Notes: a model not told the origin generated them from the sequence alone. 64,000 nt of DNA from Lysinibacillus irui (GCF_028877475.1 NZ_CP113527.1:2101501-2165500), one strand, 5' to 3'. Positions 15,872 to 25,205 are shown, counted from the stretch's first letter. Translations and numbers: made by a program.

Positions 15872-16332
15872 TTAGTTCAGGAATCGATGAATGGTTAAAA
15901 TCGCTTGGAAATGCAACCCTTCATGAAAGATAGTGCGTAGCAGTACTTGTTCAATGGTTTGCATGCCCATGTCAATAGGGGGAAATTCTTCAGCCAATCG
16001 ATCACCATATCGTTCCTTGACTTGGTCAGGCTGCCGAGCCAAGTACTTTTTAATTCCTCAAGGGTTGGCGTTTCTTTGTCAAAATGATTCGGCGATGTGC
16101 CAAAACCAAACCATTTCATGAAAACGTTTAGCTCCGTGTCCTTTTCTTTTGTTAATGCTTCTATCCATAAATATTGATCGAGATAGAGATGGCCCAAATT
16201 CCAGCGAATATTATTATGAAAACCAGTTGGAATGATATTTGCCTCTTCTTCAGACACATGCTCTAGGAAGTGGAGCAACTCGCTACGGTAATGAGCTAAT
16301 TGCTCAAATAAATTTTCTTGACGTTGATTTAA
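15872..16332 (-). pseudogene. DinB-like protein, start lost and frameshifted
   Basis: Upstream of the reading frame, an AAGGAGGG is followed by TTA at the place of the start codon, and the frame reads LNQRQENLFEQLAHYRSELL before the conserved FHNNIRWNLGHLYLDQYLW of DinB proteins. Near 16050 the reading switches by one base within a run of five A: the other frame continues YLARQPDQVKERYGDRLAEE and EQVLLRTIFHEGLHFQAILT, the usual DinB C-terminus with its His. One missing A explains the shift. Sequencing error is possible for the shift, less so for the start. Confidence 0.7.
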
Positions 16333-16383
16333 GTTAAACCCTCCTTTTTAGTATGTATTGGCTAACATTCTTCATTTTCCTGC

Positions 16384-16413
16384 AAAAAAAGAAGAACACA
16401 TATCGTGTTCTTC
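16384..16413 (-). terminator. Intrinsic terminator of lysE-like gene
   Basis: GAAGAACAC and GTGTTCTTC form a perfect 9-bp stem with a 5-base loop; on the minus strand it is followed by TTTTTTTGC. Confidence 0.8.
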
Positions 16414-16419
16414 TTCAAA

Positions 16420-17037
16420 TTATCTACTTTGTGTCTGTAACGCTAAACGGACACCGAGACCGATATAAACGAAGCCAACTGTCTTTTCAAGCCAACGTGA
16501 GCTACCACTCGTTTTCGTAAAGATTTTCTCACCGATGAAGCTTGTAATAATTGCTAGTAGGATAGTATACAAGGCACTCATTACGACAAATGTAATCCCC
16601 AGCGTTAGCAATTGGCTTGTGACAGATTGTTCATTGTGCTGAATAAATTGTGGTAGGAAGGCAAGGAAAAATAATGCCGTCTTCGGGTTTAAAATTTCTG
16701 CCAAAAACCCTTGGCGGAATGACGTACTAGCAGGGCTTTGTTCCACAGTTGGTTGTTCGATTTTCTTTGGTTTTGTGAGGAGCATTTGAATACCTAAATA
16801 CACAAGGTAGGCTACCCCTATATATTTCACCACTTCAAAGGCAGTGGCTGATTTCATTAAAATAGCAGAAAGACCTAAAACAGCCGCTAATGTATGCACT
16901 AAATCTCCAAGACCAATGCCTAAAGCTGTATAGATCCCATTCTTTTTACCACTTTTTAATGTTTGTGTAATCGTGATAATGACAGCAGGACCTGGAATTA
17001 AAAATAATAAAAGAACTATTGCAATAAAAGATAACAT
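16420..17037 (-). CDS. LysE/RhtB family amino acid exporter
   Basis: 205 residues with six predicted helices. The N-terminal signature IPGPAVIITITQTLKSGKKN (usual form PGP-x5-T/R-x4-G) and the later FRQGFLAEILNPKTALFFLAFLPQF are diagnostic for LysE translocators. Length is normal. It is ended by its own terminator and has no co-directional neighbour, so is likely monocistronic. The exported amino acid cannot be named. Confidence 0.9.
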   Translation of the reverse strand: MLSFIAIVLLLFLIPGPAVIITITQTLKSGKKNGIYTALGIGLGDLVHTLAAVLGLSAILMKSATAFEVVKYIGVAYLVYLGIQMLLTKPKKIEQPTVEQSPASTSFRQGFLAEILNPKTALFFLAFLPQFIQHNEQSVTSQLLTLGITFVVMSALYTILLAIITSFIGEKIFTKTSGSSRWLEKTVGFVYIGLGVRLALQTQSR

Positions 17038-17186
17038 GCTAAACCATCCTATTCTAATAAACTAATCATTCTAGGGTGAATGCATGGAATATTATATTCT
17101 AGCTACAGTGCGGCTGTCGATAAAGAAATATTGAAAAAGTAATGAAAAAATATTCAGAAAAATAATTTAACGGGGGAGTGATTGCA

Positions 17187-17426
17187 ATGAGCAGATCTTT
17201 AGGCTTACAACTACTATTTGCTGTGGTCATTATTATGATTAGCGTTTATGGTCTCGTAACAAAGGATTTTACGTTTTTACCTGTTACCTTCACCTTATTA
17301 GGCTTAACATTTGTACTTATCGGGGTGAGAGAGTGGCGAAAGGAGAATAAATCGGCAATGAGCATCGTATCATTTGGCACAGCTTGTTTTCTATTTTTGG
17401 TTGTAGCACTGTCTTTTTTTCCTTAA
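17187..17426 (+). CDS. DUF3953-like small membrane protein
   Basis: 79 residues from the ATG at 17187, which has GGGGGAG at a spacing of eight; an in-frame GTG at 17178 overlaps that site. Three helices are predicted (about 6-23, 28-48, 58-76), with the TKDFTFLPVTFTLLGLTFVLIGVREW patch in order between the first two, which I recognise as DUF3953. Function unknown. Confidence 0.7.
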   Translation: MSRSLGLQLLFAVVIIMISVYGLVTKDFTFLPVTFTLLGLTFVLIGVREWRKENKSAMSIVSFGTACFLFLVVALSFFP

Positions 17427-17499
17427 ACTCTATTTTTAGTATCAACTACTAATAATTAGTGTTAGAATAAGGCTATAAAAAGCTGTGGAGGGATTACGT

Positions 17500-17925
17500 A
17501 TGTTAACTGGTCAACAAATTCAAGAAATTTTACCACACCGTTATCCATTTCTTTTAGTAGATCGTGTGTTGGAATTAGAGGAAGGAAAGCGAGCAGTTGG
17601 GCTAAAAAATGTGACCATCAATGAGGAGTTCTTTAACGGCCATTTTTCACATTACCCTGTAATGCCTGGTGTGCTAATTGTAGAAGCACTTGCACAAGTC
17701 AGTGCAGTCATTATGCTAACAAAGGAGGGGAATGAGGGACGCTTAGGTTTATTGGCAGGTATTGATCATTGTCGCTTTAAAAAACAAGTAAAACCTGGTG
17801 ATCAACTACGCCTTGAGGTGAACATTACACGAGTTAAGGGAGCAATAGGAAAAGGGACAGGAATAGCGACTGTAGATGGAGAAATCGTATGTGAAACGGA
17901 TCTTGTTTTTGCGTTTGGTAATTAA
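17500..17925 (+). CDS. fabZ: 3-hydroxyacyl-ACP dehydratase FabZ
   Basis: 141 residues from the ATG at 17500, with GGAGGGAT upstream; the frame is open further to 17485 but that covers the ribosome binding site. The family motifs are complete: [14 protein letters not shown] at the N-terminus, catalytic His in [21 protein letters not shown] and the Glu of VEALAQ in the central helix. It dehydrates beta-hydroxyacyl-ACP in type II fatty acid synthesis. It stands outside any fatty acid gene cluster here. Confidence 0.95.
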   Translation: MLTGQQIQEILPHRYPFLLVDRVLELEEGKRAVGLKNVTINEEFFNGHFSHYPVMPGVLIVEALAQVSAVIMLTKEGNEGRLGLLAGIDHCRFKKQVKPGDQLRLEVNITRVKGAIGKGTGIATVDGEIVCETDLVFAFGN

Positions 17926-17952
17926 AAAAATTTCGCAAATGGAGGTGCTAGT

Positions 17953-18132
17953 ATGAAGTATACCATCATGCTGTATATTGCAATTTGTATGATGCAAATT
18001 ATCATTTTAGCGAACATTACTATTGCTAAAGGTGCTTATAATGGACTGGCAATGTGGCTCTGTACGACGGTTTTTGTCTTTGCTTCTACCATGTTTGGGC
18101 TAAGCTGGCAACGGAAAAGCACTAAAAAATAG
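17953..18132 (+). CDS. Small hypothetical membrane protein, 59 residues
   Basis: The ATG has TGGAGGTG at a good distance. Two hydrophobic segments (about 3-22 and 32-50) are followed by a basic tail (WQRKSTKK). It starts 27 bp after fabZ on the same strand and is probably co-transcribed. No family recognised. Confidence 0.6.
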   Translation: MKYTIMLYIAICMMQIIILANITIAKGAYNGLAMWLCTTVFVFASTMFGLSWQRKSTKK

Positions 18133-18301
18133 TAACTTTACTTTCTGACGTACTACTTCTCCATCTTTCTATCATATAGTATAAGGTCTAATTGTTTTTA
18201 TCATGAGCGGATGAGGAGGTTTAAGGGTCGCCTTCATTGACATTAAAGATGAGCTATTAAAGCCTGAGAAAGCGCTGGCGAATGATTTTGGGGATCAATT
18301 T

Positions 18302-18715
18302 GTGCTTAAGTTTCATAAAAATATACTTCATAAAAAGCTAAACGATGAGGTATATAGGTCTTATTTTGTTATTTTTCAACAGCAATATACAATTCAAGAG
18401 GTTCAATATATCATCCGAATTTTAAAATTACAGGCGGATGAAATTATGCGTTATAAGCCTATTTTTATCACGTTAAGTGGGGTTATTCTGTCCGTATTGA
18501 TGTTCATTGCTGCGACGATGAATAACATGTTCTTAGTGGGGATGTCGCTTGTCCAGCTTGTGTCAATAACGGTATTAAGCTTTACGATCACTGTTTTAAT
18601 GATTTCCATTAAAATTGAAAAAGAGTATAAACGAGTGCAAGATGTCATTGCGTTGTTAGATTATTATGTTCAGATTAATCAGGTAGGGAGTGACCATTAT
18701 GCAAAAGACGATTGA
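18302..18715 (+). CDS. Hypothetical membrane protein
   Basis: 137 residues from a GTG at 18302, preceded by GGGG at a workable distance. The same frame is open upstream through DELLKPEKALANDFGDQF back to an AGGAGG at 18213-18218, but no standard start codon follows that site, so the true N-terminus may be longer. Two adjacent membrane helices lie at about 55-75 and 80-102, with an amphipathic helical N-terminus. The C-terminus overlaps the DinB gene start by 17 bp. Family unknown. Confidence 0.6.
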   Translation: MLKFHKNILHKKLNDEVYRSYFVIFQQQYTIQEVQYIIRILKLQADEIMRYKPIFITLSGVILSVLMFIAATMNNMFLVGMSLVQLVSITVLSFTITVLMISIKIEKEYKRVQDVIALLDYYVQINQVGSDHYAKDD

Positions 18716-19145
18716 TCAATTACAATATTGGATTATAAAAGTGCCCGAATTATTTCATGTGATGACAGCAGAAGAAATAGCGCATCGACCTGCGGCGAAA
18801 AAGTGGTCTAAAAAAGAAATAGTTGGTCATTTATGTGATTCGGCTATAGTTAATCTTGAAAGACTAATAAACATCCAGTATAAGGCTTCACCATACGTAG
18901 TGACTACATACGACCAAGTGCGATGGGTCGAGTTACAGGGTTATCAAGAAATGCCAATAGAAGCTATTTTACAGCTATGGACGAGCTTAAACAAAAAAAT
19001 CATCTATGTGCTGGAAAACATACCTGAAAAATCGTTAGAACTACCGATTGTTATGAATCAGCAACATTTGACACTAGCATCGCTTATTCAAGATTATGTG
19101 CAACATTTGGAACATCATATACAACATCAAATTTGCGAAACGTAA
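18699..19145 (+). CDS. DinB superfamily protein
   Basis: 148 residues from the ATG at 18699, with GTAGGGAG upstream. It is a four-helix-bundle DinB_2-type protein: PAAKKWSKKEIVGHLCDSAIVNLERL with the first metal-ligand His, and the closing QDYVQHLEHHIQHQI with further His residues. Such proteins are divalent-metal-binding and often bacillithiol-dependent transferases. It overlaps the preceding membrane protein gene, so the two are translationally coupled. Confidence 0.82.
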   Translation: MQKTIDQLQYWIIKVPELFHVMTAEEIAHRPAAKKWSKKEIVGHLCDSAIVNLERLINIQYKASPYVVTTYDQVRWVELQGYQEMPIEAILQLWTSLNKKIIYVLENIPEKSLELPIVMNQQHLTLASLIQDYVQHLEHHIQHQICET

Positions 19146-19207
19146 GCATTTTTTTATGAAATCCTCAAATAATAAAGTACGAAAAAATTATTTGGGGACG
19201 TGAAAAT

Positions 19208-19954
19208 GTGAAAAAGCTTTTACTGTTTTTACTACCACTTTGTCTAATTACCGTGTCATTTTTTTATATGAAAGTGAGTTCTTCTGAGAATAAAGGAAGA
19301 AAGTATTATGAAGAAGCGGGACAAATTCTTTGGGAAATCCAAACAGATGAAAAAATCATTGCCTTAACTTTTGATGATGGCCCGCATCGTAAATATACAG
19401 CAGAAATTCTCGATGTCTTGGAGCAATATAATGCGAAAGCTACCTTTTTTATTGTCGGTCAAAATGCAGAAAAAAATCCAGAACTCCTTTCAAGAATGTA
19501 TGAAGAGGGGCATGAATTAGCCAATCACACATTTACGCACCCTTTAAAAACAAATGTGCCGAACTTAATGAAAGAAATTCAACAAACCGATGAAGTAATT
19601 GTTGGTATTACGGGCTATCAGCCAACATTATTCCGGCCGGTCGAGGGACAATATACCGATGCAATGATTGAAGCAATTGCCAAGGAAGGCTATAAAGTCG
19701 TGATGTGGTCCTGGCATTTGGATACGCTAGATTGGAAAAGCCCTGGAGTCCATCGTATCGTTAACACGGTACTGAAAGGTGTGGAGGCTGGTAATATTGT
19801 TCTCTTTCATGATGGTGGTGGAAACCGAGCCCAAACAGTCAAAGCACTGGAGCAGATTCTACCTGAGCTGGAAAAACAGGGTTATCAATTTGTAACAGTT
19901 TCTGAATTGATGGAAATACAGGGGACGCCGAAAAAAATGGAAAAAAAACAGTAG
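19208..19954 (+). CDS. Polysaccharide deacetylase (NodB homology domain), membrane anchored
   Basis: 248 residues from a GTG at 19208. An N-terminal hydrophobic anchor (about 2-20) is followed by the NodB domain: LTFDDGPH with the catalytic and metal Asp pair, [11 protein letters not shown] with the two metal His, and later FRPVEGQY and [10 protein letters not shown]. All catalytic motifs are present. It probably deacetylates peptidoglycan or another wall glycan outside the membrane, like the PdaA/PdaB group; the exact substrate is unknown. Confidence 0.9.
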   Translation: MKKLLLFLLPLCLITVSFFYMKVSSSENKGRKYYEEAGQILWEIQTDEKIIALTFDDGPHRKYTAEILDVLEQYNAKATFFIVGQNAEKNPELLSRMYEEGHELANHTFTHPLKTNVPNLMKEIQQTDEVIVGITGYQPTLFRPVEGQYTDAMIEAIAKEGYKVVMWSWHLDTLDWKSPGVHRIVNTVLKGVEAGNIVLFHDGGGNRAQTVKALEQILPELEKQGYQFVTVSELMEIQGTPKKMEKKQ

Positions 19955-19985
19955 TGTTGAAGCAAAACGTCTTCAACACTTTTTC
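19953..19985 (+). terminator. Intrinsic terminator after deacetylase
   Basis: AGTGTTGAAG and CTTCAACACT form a 10-bp stem with an 8-base loop and TTTTC tail. Confidence 0.85.
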
Positions 19986-19998
19986 TTTATGTAAAGGG

Positions 19999-20277
19999 TT
20001 ATTTTAACATTTTTTTAATTTGTTTAAGCTCAGTAATTAAATAATCAATTTGTTTCTGCATATTATCTATTTTCACTGTTTGATTGCCATTCCCGTTGCC
20101 ATTATTATTTTGAGAAGAATCATTGTTCGCGTTTTGGAGCGCTTCTAGTACAAGACCAGCTGCAATGGTCTGTAAGCCATCCCCTAGTGTTGAAATGGCT
20201 GTACCAATATAAGATAGCTTAGCCGCGTAAATTTCTATGGATTCATTGCCTTGGTTTTGTTTATTATTTCTCCCCAT
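19999..20277 (-). CDS. Hypothetical small protein with C-terminal coiled coil
   Basis: 92 residues. A polar N-terminus (MGRNNKQNQGNESIEIYAAK) leads into a weakly hydrophobic stretch (IGTAISTLGDGLQTIAAGLVLE), an Asn/Gly-rich linker (SSQNNNGNGNGNQ) and a heptad-like C-terminus (IDNMQKQIDYLITELKQIKK). GGAGG precedes the ATG. The arrangement resembles spore or membrane-associated small proteins of Bacillaceae, but I cannot name the family. Confidence 0.65.
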   Translation of the reverse strand: MGRNNKQNQGNESIEIYAAKLSYIGTAISTLGDGLQTIAAGLVLEALQNANNDSSQNNNGNGNGNQTVKIDNMQKQIDYLITELKQIKKMLK

Positions 20278-20417
20278 TGTTTTTCCTCCTTACATGTGTC
20301 ATTACTAGCATCATATGCGTAAGCTTAAGAAAAGGCGATTCACGTTCACGATAACGCTATTTGAATCATTCACCAATAATGGTAAAATTAGCAGAAATCA
20401 TTATTGGAGGAAATGCC

Positions 20418-21185
20418 ATGTCACAGGTAGAAATGCTTGAAATGAACGGAGAATGGTTAGAGGGAATGGGCAGTTTCTGTTTACGGAGCAAAAAGAATTC
20501 GCCAGGCTATCTAAACAAAAACAAATGGCTCAATCAACAATTTGAAAAAGGTTTACACTACATACAGCTACTTGAAAATGGTAAACAAGTAGGTTTTATT
20601 GAGTATGCAGATGCGGAGTACTCGTCGAGGGTCGTTTATGCTGATGGCTTTGTAGTTATTCATTGTCTCTGGGTGAGTGCAGTAGGCAAGGGTTACGGAA
20701 CACAATTACTGAAAAAATGTTTAGAGGATGCCAAAAAGAGAGGGAAAAAAGAAGTAGTCGTCCTATCGAATGATCAAACATCCTGGACACCGAGCAAGGA
20801 TTTATTTTTACAGCACCAATTTCAATGTATTGCAACAGCACCTTATGATTTCGAATTATTAATGTTTGCATTACAAGAAAATATTGATTTGCCCTACTTT
20901 CCTAATAACTGGAAGGAACGATTGGCGAAATTTCAAAACCTAACTATTTTGCGTTCGTTTCAATGCCCCTATGTTGAAGTAGCTACAGAAAACATTCAAG
21001 TAGCGGCGAATAAATTAGGATTGATACCAGATCTGATTGACCTTCAAAATAGAGAGGATCTGATGGAAAAATCGCCTACTCCATATGGCATTTTTTCTGT
21101 CGTTTATAAAGGGCAACTTATTACCTTTCATCGATTAACCGTCCATTCGGTCTATAAAAAACTGCAAAAATTAATGAATAGTTAA
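20418..21185 (+). CDS. GNAT family N-acetyltransferase
   Basis: 255 residues from the ATG at 20418, with TTGGAGG at the right distance; the frame extends 19 codons upstream without a better site. The acetyl-CoA-binding region is VIHCLWVSAVGKGYGTQLLKKCLEDAKKRG in order (Q/R-x-x-G-x-G/A form KGYGTQ). The second half, from about residue 150, has no clear domain and includes DLIDLQNREDLMEKSPTPYG. The family name YoaP-like is possible for such two-part GNATs; not certain. Confidence 0.75.
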   Translation: MSQVEMLEMNGEWLEGMGSFCLRSKKNSPGYLNKNKWLNQQFEKGLHYIQLLENGKQVGFIEYADAEYSSRVVYADGFVVIHCLWVSAVGKGYGTQLLKKCLEDAKKRGKKEVVVLSNDQTSWTPSKDLFLQHQFQCIATAPYDFELLMFALQENIDLPYFPNNWKERLAKFQNLTILRSFQCPYVEVATENIQVAANKLGLIPDLIDLQNREDLMEKSPTPYGIFSVVYKGQLITFHRLTVHSVYKKLQKLMNS

Positions 21186-21474
21186 TGAGGTGCAACTTTT
21201 TTGCTCTCTTGCACGTTATATTCTTATAGCATTTCTATGTTTCTTTTAGTTTTTTGTTGACTGCTACTAGGAAATGAGTAAAATTAAAAGGCAGTACCAT
21301 TATATGTCTAAACTTAGGTGAATAGGTGCTAGAATACTAGATAGGATGAAGCATGATTGGACATGGTCTGTCATGAAATTTTGACAGTCTTTTTCTTTTC
21401 GTCTTCTGTATAACCTGTTAAGATGGTAGTAGTGTGACAACAAGTTAGTGTAAATGAGAGTGGTGACAATCAAG

Positions 21475-22989
21475 ATGGATGAACAGAAAAAGGAAAGTAC
21501 AGAACAGCAGCAGGAATCGACACCAGCTGAAATAAAGCCGGCAGGACAATTTATTCAACTGAAACCGTTTAAATTTATCATGCTCATGTTCTTTACTATT
21601 CTTATCACGGCAGGTTTAACGATTTTTGCGTTAACATTTGGTGATAAGAAAGTAGTGGAAGTGAAAGTTCCGGTTGAACGTGCGGAATTTACAAAATTAT
21701 ATGAAGCATTTGATTTACTGAAAAATAACTATTACCAAGATATTGATGATGAAAAAGTAGTCGACGGTGCGATCAATGGTATGTTTGATGCATTAGGAGA
21801 TCCATATTCTGACTTTATGGTGAAGGAAGAGGCCGACCAATTTAATTCTGGCTTATCTTCTAGCTTCCAAGGAATTGGTGCTGAAATTCAAGAACGTAAT
21901 GGTTATATTACAGTTGTGTCACCTATCAAAAATTCTCCTGCTGAAAAGGCAGGCTTATTACCAAAAGATATCATCTTAACGGTTGATGGGAAAAGCATTC
22001 AAGGCTTCAGTGCAACGGAAGCAGTGGCACTCATTCGCGGGGAAAAAGGAACACCTGTGAAATTAACAGTGAAACGCGGAGAAAATACGGAGCCTATTCA
22101 CATGACAATTGTTCGTGATGATATACCAGTGGAAACAGTGTATGGCGAAATGCTTGATGGCAATATTGCCCATATTCAAATTACATCATTTAGTGAACAA
22201 ACTGCCCAAGAGCTTGACAAAATCCTTGCTGAATACGAAGGTAAAGGCATGAAGGGCATTGTCTTAGATTTACGTCAAAATCCTGGTGGCTACTTAAAAG
22301 CTGCAGTAGATATTTCTAACTTCTTTGTACCAGAGGGCAAGGCGATTGTTCAGGTTCAAGAAAAAAATGCAGAGCCACAAATCACAAACGCTATTGCAGG
22401 GAAGAAATATAATCTACCAATCACAGTGCTTGTCGATAATGGTAGTGCTTCTGCTTCAGAGATTTTAGCAGGTGCTTTAAAAGAATCTGTTGGTGCCAAA
22501 GTTGTAGGTGAAACATCCTTCGGTAAAGGTACTGTTCAAAATGTGACACCATTAAAAGATGGTTCTAATCTGAAATTTACAACAGGTAAATGGTTAACGC
22601 CTAAAGGTAACTGGATTAATGAAAAAGGGATTGAGCCTGATGTCAAAGTGGCTTACCCATCTTATGCCTCTTTACCATACTTGAATGCCTCTATTGAAAT
22701 GAAGGCAGGTTTACAATCTGACTCTGTGAAAGCAGCAGAGGAGATGCTTCAAGTATTAGGGTATGAGCCTGGTGAGGTCGATGGCATTTTTGATGACAAT
22801 ACAGAGCGTGCTGTAGAAGAACTACAAGCAGCGAATAATCTTGAACAAACAGGTATTTTAACTGGTAATACAACGTACGCATTAATGGATGCTTTACGTG
22901 CGAAAATGAAAGCGGATGATCCACAGTTGTTAAAAGCCAAAGAGCTTCTTTTAGGAACAGCTGAAAAAACTGAGGAATCAACAAACTAA
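21475..22989 (+). CDS. C-terminal processing protease, S41 family (CtpB-like)
   Basis: About 504 residues; an ATG at 21454 is also in frame and the start is not fully settled. Order of parts: cytoplasmic charged N-terminus, membrane helix (about 32-54), helical segment with DDEKVVDGAINGMFDALGDP, PDZ domain (SFQGIGAEIQERNGYITVVSP), S41 catalytic core with Ser in DNGSASASEILAG and Lys in SFGKGTVQ, and a C-terminal peptidoglycan-binding domain (LQVLGYEPGEVDGIFDDNTE). This is the CtpA/CtpB layout of Bacillus, where CtpB acts in sporulation signalling. Its terminator follows immediately. Confidence 0.93.
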   Translation: MDEQKKESTEQQQESTPAEIKPAGQFIQLKPFKFIMLMFFTILITAGLTIFALTFGDKKVVEVKVPVERAEFTKLYEAFDLLKNNYYQDIDDEKVVDGAINGMFDALGDPYSDFMVKEEADQFNSGLSSSFQGIGAEIQERNGYITVVSPIKNSPAEKAGLLPKDIILTVDGKSIQGFSATEAVALIRGEKGTPVKLTVKRGENTEPIHMTIVRDDIPVETVYGEMLDGNIAHIQITSFSEQTAQELDKILAEYEGKGMKGIVLDLRQNPGGYLKAAVDISNFFVPEGKAIVQVQEKNAEPQITNAIAGKKYNLPITVLVDNGSASASEILAGALKESVGAKVVGETSFGKGTVQNVTPLKDGSNLKFTTGKWLTPKGNWINEKGIEPDVKVAYPSYASLPYLNASIEMKAGLQSDSVKAAEEMLQVLGYEPGEVDGIFDDNTERAVEELQAANNLEQTGILTGNTTYALMDALRAKMKADDPQLLKAKELLLGTAEKTEESTN

Positions 22990-22995
22990 CAGTGT

Positions 22996-23041
22996 AGCTG
23001 TCGCAGCAGTCGTCTTTCACGGCATCTGCGACAGCTTTTTT
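22996..23041 (+). terminator. Intrinsic terminator after ctp gene
   Basis: AGCTGTCGCAG and CTGCGACAGCT form an 11-bp stem followed by TTTTTT. Confidence 0.87.
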
Positions 23042-23059
23042 TATAGGAGGATGAATAAG

Positions 23060-23962
23060 ATGAAAGATGTATACCTTTTTAGTGGCTTTTTAGGGAGTGG
23101 CAAAACGTCAATGCTTACAGATGTCATTCGCCAACTAAAAGAAAAAAACTTAAAGCCAGCAGTCATTATGAATGAGCTTGGGAAGTTACCATTTGACTCA
23201 CAGGCAGTAGAAAAAGATATTCCTCTTAAAGAGATGCTAGAAGGCTGTATTTGCTGTTCAGGTGCTGAAAAAACGGAGGCGCAAATTCAATCTCTTCTAT
23301 TAGATAGTGATTTTGATGTGTTAATTATTGAAACAACAGGTGCAGCACATCCCGTGGAAGCATTAGATGCTGTGTATTCACCCCTTTTTGCTGATAAGCT
23401 TAATGTCAAAGGCATTGTCACAGTAGCTGATTCTAAGCTTTGGCTCCATCGTGAAACGCTAACACCGCAAGTACGTTCTTTATTTATGGAACAAATTCGC
23501 CATGCACATCTCTTATTGGCAAATAAAACAGATTTATTAACAGAGGTGGAGCAAGGTCAGGTCGTCTACGAGCTCCAGGGCTTAAACCCACATGCCTTTA
23601 TTTTGCAAACAACAAATGGGCGTGTACCACTACATTTATTAGAGGGATTAAAGGCAACGACACAGGCTGATAAAGCGGACATTGTCAAAGCACCTATTGC
23701 CTCCTTGCAGCTTGGCTCACGCTTAGTAGAATTCACGGATGTGGAATTTTCTCAGGAGCAGTTTGAAGATTGGGTTCGAACATTACCTGAAACGATTTAC
23801 CGTATGAAAGGCTATGTACCAATTGAGGGCATCAAAAATCCGATGCTGTTCCAATACGCTTATGGGATGGTACAATGGCTGCCCGAGTATATTAAAATGC
23901 CAGCAAAACTTGTCATCATTGGAGAGAATGTTGGTTCACTACCTGTTATTGGGATGAATTAA
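23060..23962 (+). CDS. COG0523 (CobW/YjiA-like) GTPase
   Basis: 300 residues from the ATG at 23060, nine bases after AGGAGG; the earlier ATG at 23051 touches the ribosome binding site. The P-loop GFLGSGKTS is at residues 8-16, the metal-binding GCICC at about 68-72, and the guanine-specificity NKTD at about 158. The C-terminal CobW_C domain is small (WVRTLPETIYRMKGYVPIEG). These are metal-chaperone GTPases for Zn or Co; no zinc-uptake regulator site was recognised nearby, so the metal is open. Confidence 0.9.
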   Translation: MKDVYLFSGFLGSGKTSMLTDVIRQLKEKNLKPAVIMNELGKLPFDSQAVEKDIPLKEMLEGCICCSGAEKTEAQIQSLLLDSDFDVLIIETTGAAHPVEALDAVYSPLFADKLNVKGIVTVADSKLWLHRETLTPQVRSLFMEQIRHAHLLLANKTDLLTEVEQGQVVYELQGLNPHAFILQTTNGRVPLHLLEGLKATTQADKADIVKAPIASLQLGSRLVEFTDVEFSQEQFEDWVRTLPETIYRMKGYVPIEGIKNPMLFQYAYGMVQWLPEYIKMPAKLVIIGENVGSLPVIGMN

Positions 23963-23972
23963 ATAAAATGTT

Positions 23973-24027
23973 AACCTGCGCATTTTTACACATATAGGTC
24001 ATGTGTAGTTTTACGCAGGTTCTTTTA
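23973..24027 (+). terminator. Intrinsic terminator after COG0523 gene
   Basis: AACCTGCG (23973-23980) and CGCAGGTT (24014-24021) close a long hairpin with an inner ACACAT...ATGTGT stem, followed by CTTTTATTTTT. Confidence 0.75.
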
Positions 24028-24406
24028 TTTTTATGTAAATGAAATGTAACGCCTTTGTAACATAACTGTAATATTAGAATGGCTATCAGCTATCAATGCT
24101 AGCCATCTCAAGCTCTATTCAACAATTGAAATGAAAAAATGAGGAATAGGATCGGTTGCATAAAACATACATTTTTTATTCATTTTAAATGCTGTTTTTC
24201 GAAAATATTTACTAGTTTAAGAGGAGTGTCAACCCTCTTTCGAACGTAAGTATTTCATAGATTGGAGAAACCTACTAAAAAGTAGGGTAAAAAAAACCCG
24301 ATTTTTCGCGCATTTCTTTCCTTGTTGGCGTAGTTAGCAAATGATGGTAGGAATTTAAAGAAAATCATCCCTTACGATTAATGGCAGAGAAGGAGGAATT
24401 GCAAAC
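24028..24406 (+). promoter_or_regulatory. Long leader of CAP-domain gene with several hairpins
   Basis: About 380 bp without a gene. Visible inverted repeats are ATGGCTA...TAGCCAT (near 24079-24107), AAGAGG...CCTCTT (near 24220-24240), and CCTACT-AAAA-AGTAGG (near 24270-24286) directly followed by GGTAAAAAAAACC. AGAAGGAGGAATT before 24407 is the ribosome binding site. No known riboswitch class was recognised. Confidence 0.35.
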
Positions 24407-25093
24407 ATGAAAAAAACACTCACTGCAATTTGTGCAACATTTCTATTAGCAGCTCCAATTCAAATAGCTTCTGCTGCTACTAATACAACAGAAGGGAATT
24501 CCGTAAAGCAGTCAACGAACTGTAATGTTTATTATTATAAATGGTCAAACAATCATAAGTGGAACATTCAATTACCACAGGCATCTACACCATCTAAAGA
24601 GACGCCAACTACAAATGATAATACACAACCGACACCAAATAATAATCAACCATCACAAAATGAAAAACCAGCAACAACACCATCTACAACAACACCATCT
24701 ACAACAACTTCAGATGTAAACGCGTTTGAACAAGAAGTAGTTAAATTAACAAATGCAGAACGTACAAAAGCAGGTTTATCACCACTTCAAACTGATGCAA
24801 AATTAATGGCTGCAGCTCGTGAAAAATCACAAGATATGCAAAGTAAAAACTATTTCTCACATACAAGTCCAACATTCGGTTCACCATTTGATCGCATGAA
24901 AGCTTTAGGTATCACTTACAAAGCTGCTGGTGAGAACATTGCCCAAGGTCAACGTTCACCACAAGAGGTGGTACAAGCATGGATGGACTCACCAGGTCAC
25001 CGTGCGAATATCTTAAACGGTAACTTTACACATATCGGGGTAGGTTACGTGAAATCAGGTAACTACTGGACACAACAATTTATCCAAAAATAA
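24407..25093 (+). CDS. Secreted CAP-domain (SCP/YkwD-like) protein
   Basis: 228 residues with a Sec signal peptide (MKKTLTAICATFLLAAPIQI ASA, cut near residue 24). A low-complexity Thr/Pro/Asn linker (about 55-105) separates a short N-terminal segment (NCNVYYYKWSNNHKW) from the CAP domain (about 108-228), with conserved HTSPTFGSPFDRMKALG, GENIAQGQ, VVQAWMDSPGHRANIL and HIGVGYV. These proteins are common in spore formers and are wall- or spore-associated; activity is unclear. The N-terminal segment lacks a LysM or SLH anchor. Confidence 0.9.
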   Translation: MKKTLTAICATFLLAAPIQIASAATNTTEGNSVKQSTNCNVYYYKWSNNHKWNIQLPQASTPSKETPTTNDNTQPTPNNNQPSQNEKPATTPSTTTPSTTTSDVNAFEQEVVKLTNAERTKAGLSPLQTDAKLMAAAREKSQDMQSKNYFSHTSPTFGSPFDRMKALGITYKAAGENIAQGQRSPQEVVQAWMDSPGHRANILNGNFTHIGVGYVKSGNYWTQQFIQK

Positions 25094-25111
25094 TCAACCG
25101 TTTAAAGAAAG

Positions 25112-25152
25112 ATGCTCTATAAGTCTGCCGAGGCTTATAGAGCATTTTTTTT
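25112..25152 (+). terminator. Intrinsic terminator after CAP gene
   Basis: ATGCTCTATAAG and CTTATAGAGCAT form a 12-bp stem followed by TTTTTTT. Confidence 0.88.
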
Positions 25153-25205
25153 GTTGATTTAATGGGGAGCTACCTTCTAGAAAAGTAGCATATGGCAAAG
25201 TAATT

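Noticed and set aside
22691-23020. 109-codon minus-strand ORF opposite the ctp gene end
   Set aside because: Antisense to the peptidoglycan-binding domain and terminator; no start signal or family.
24121-24406. Cyclic di-AMP or cyclic di-GMP riboswitch before the CAP gene
   Set aside because: The conserved bases of these classes are not present; only unassigned hairpins are seen.
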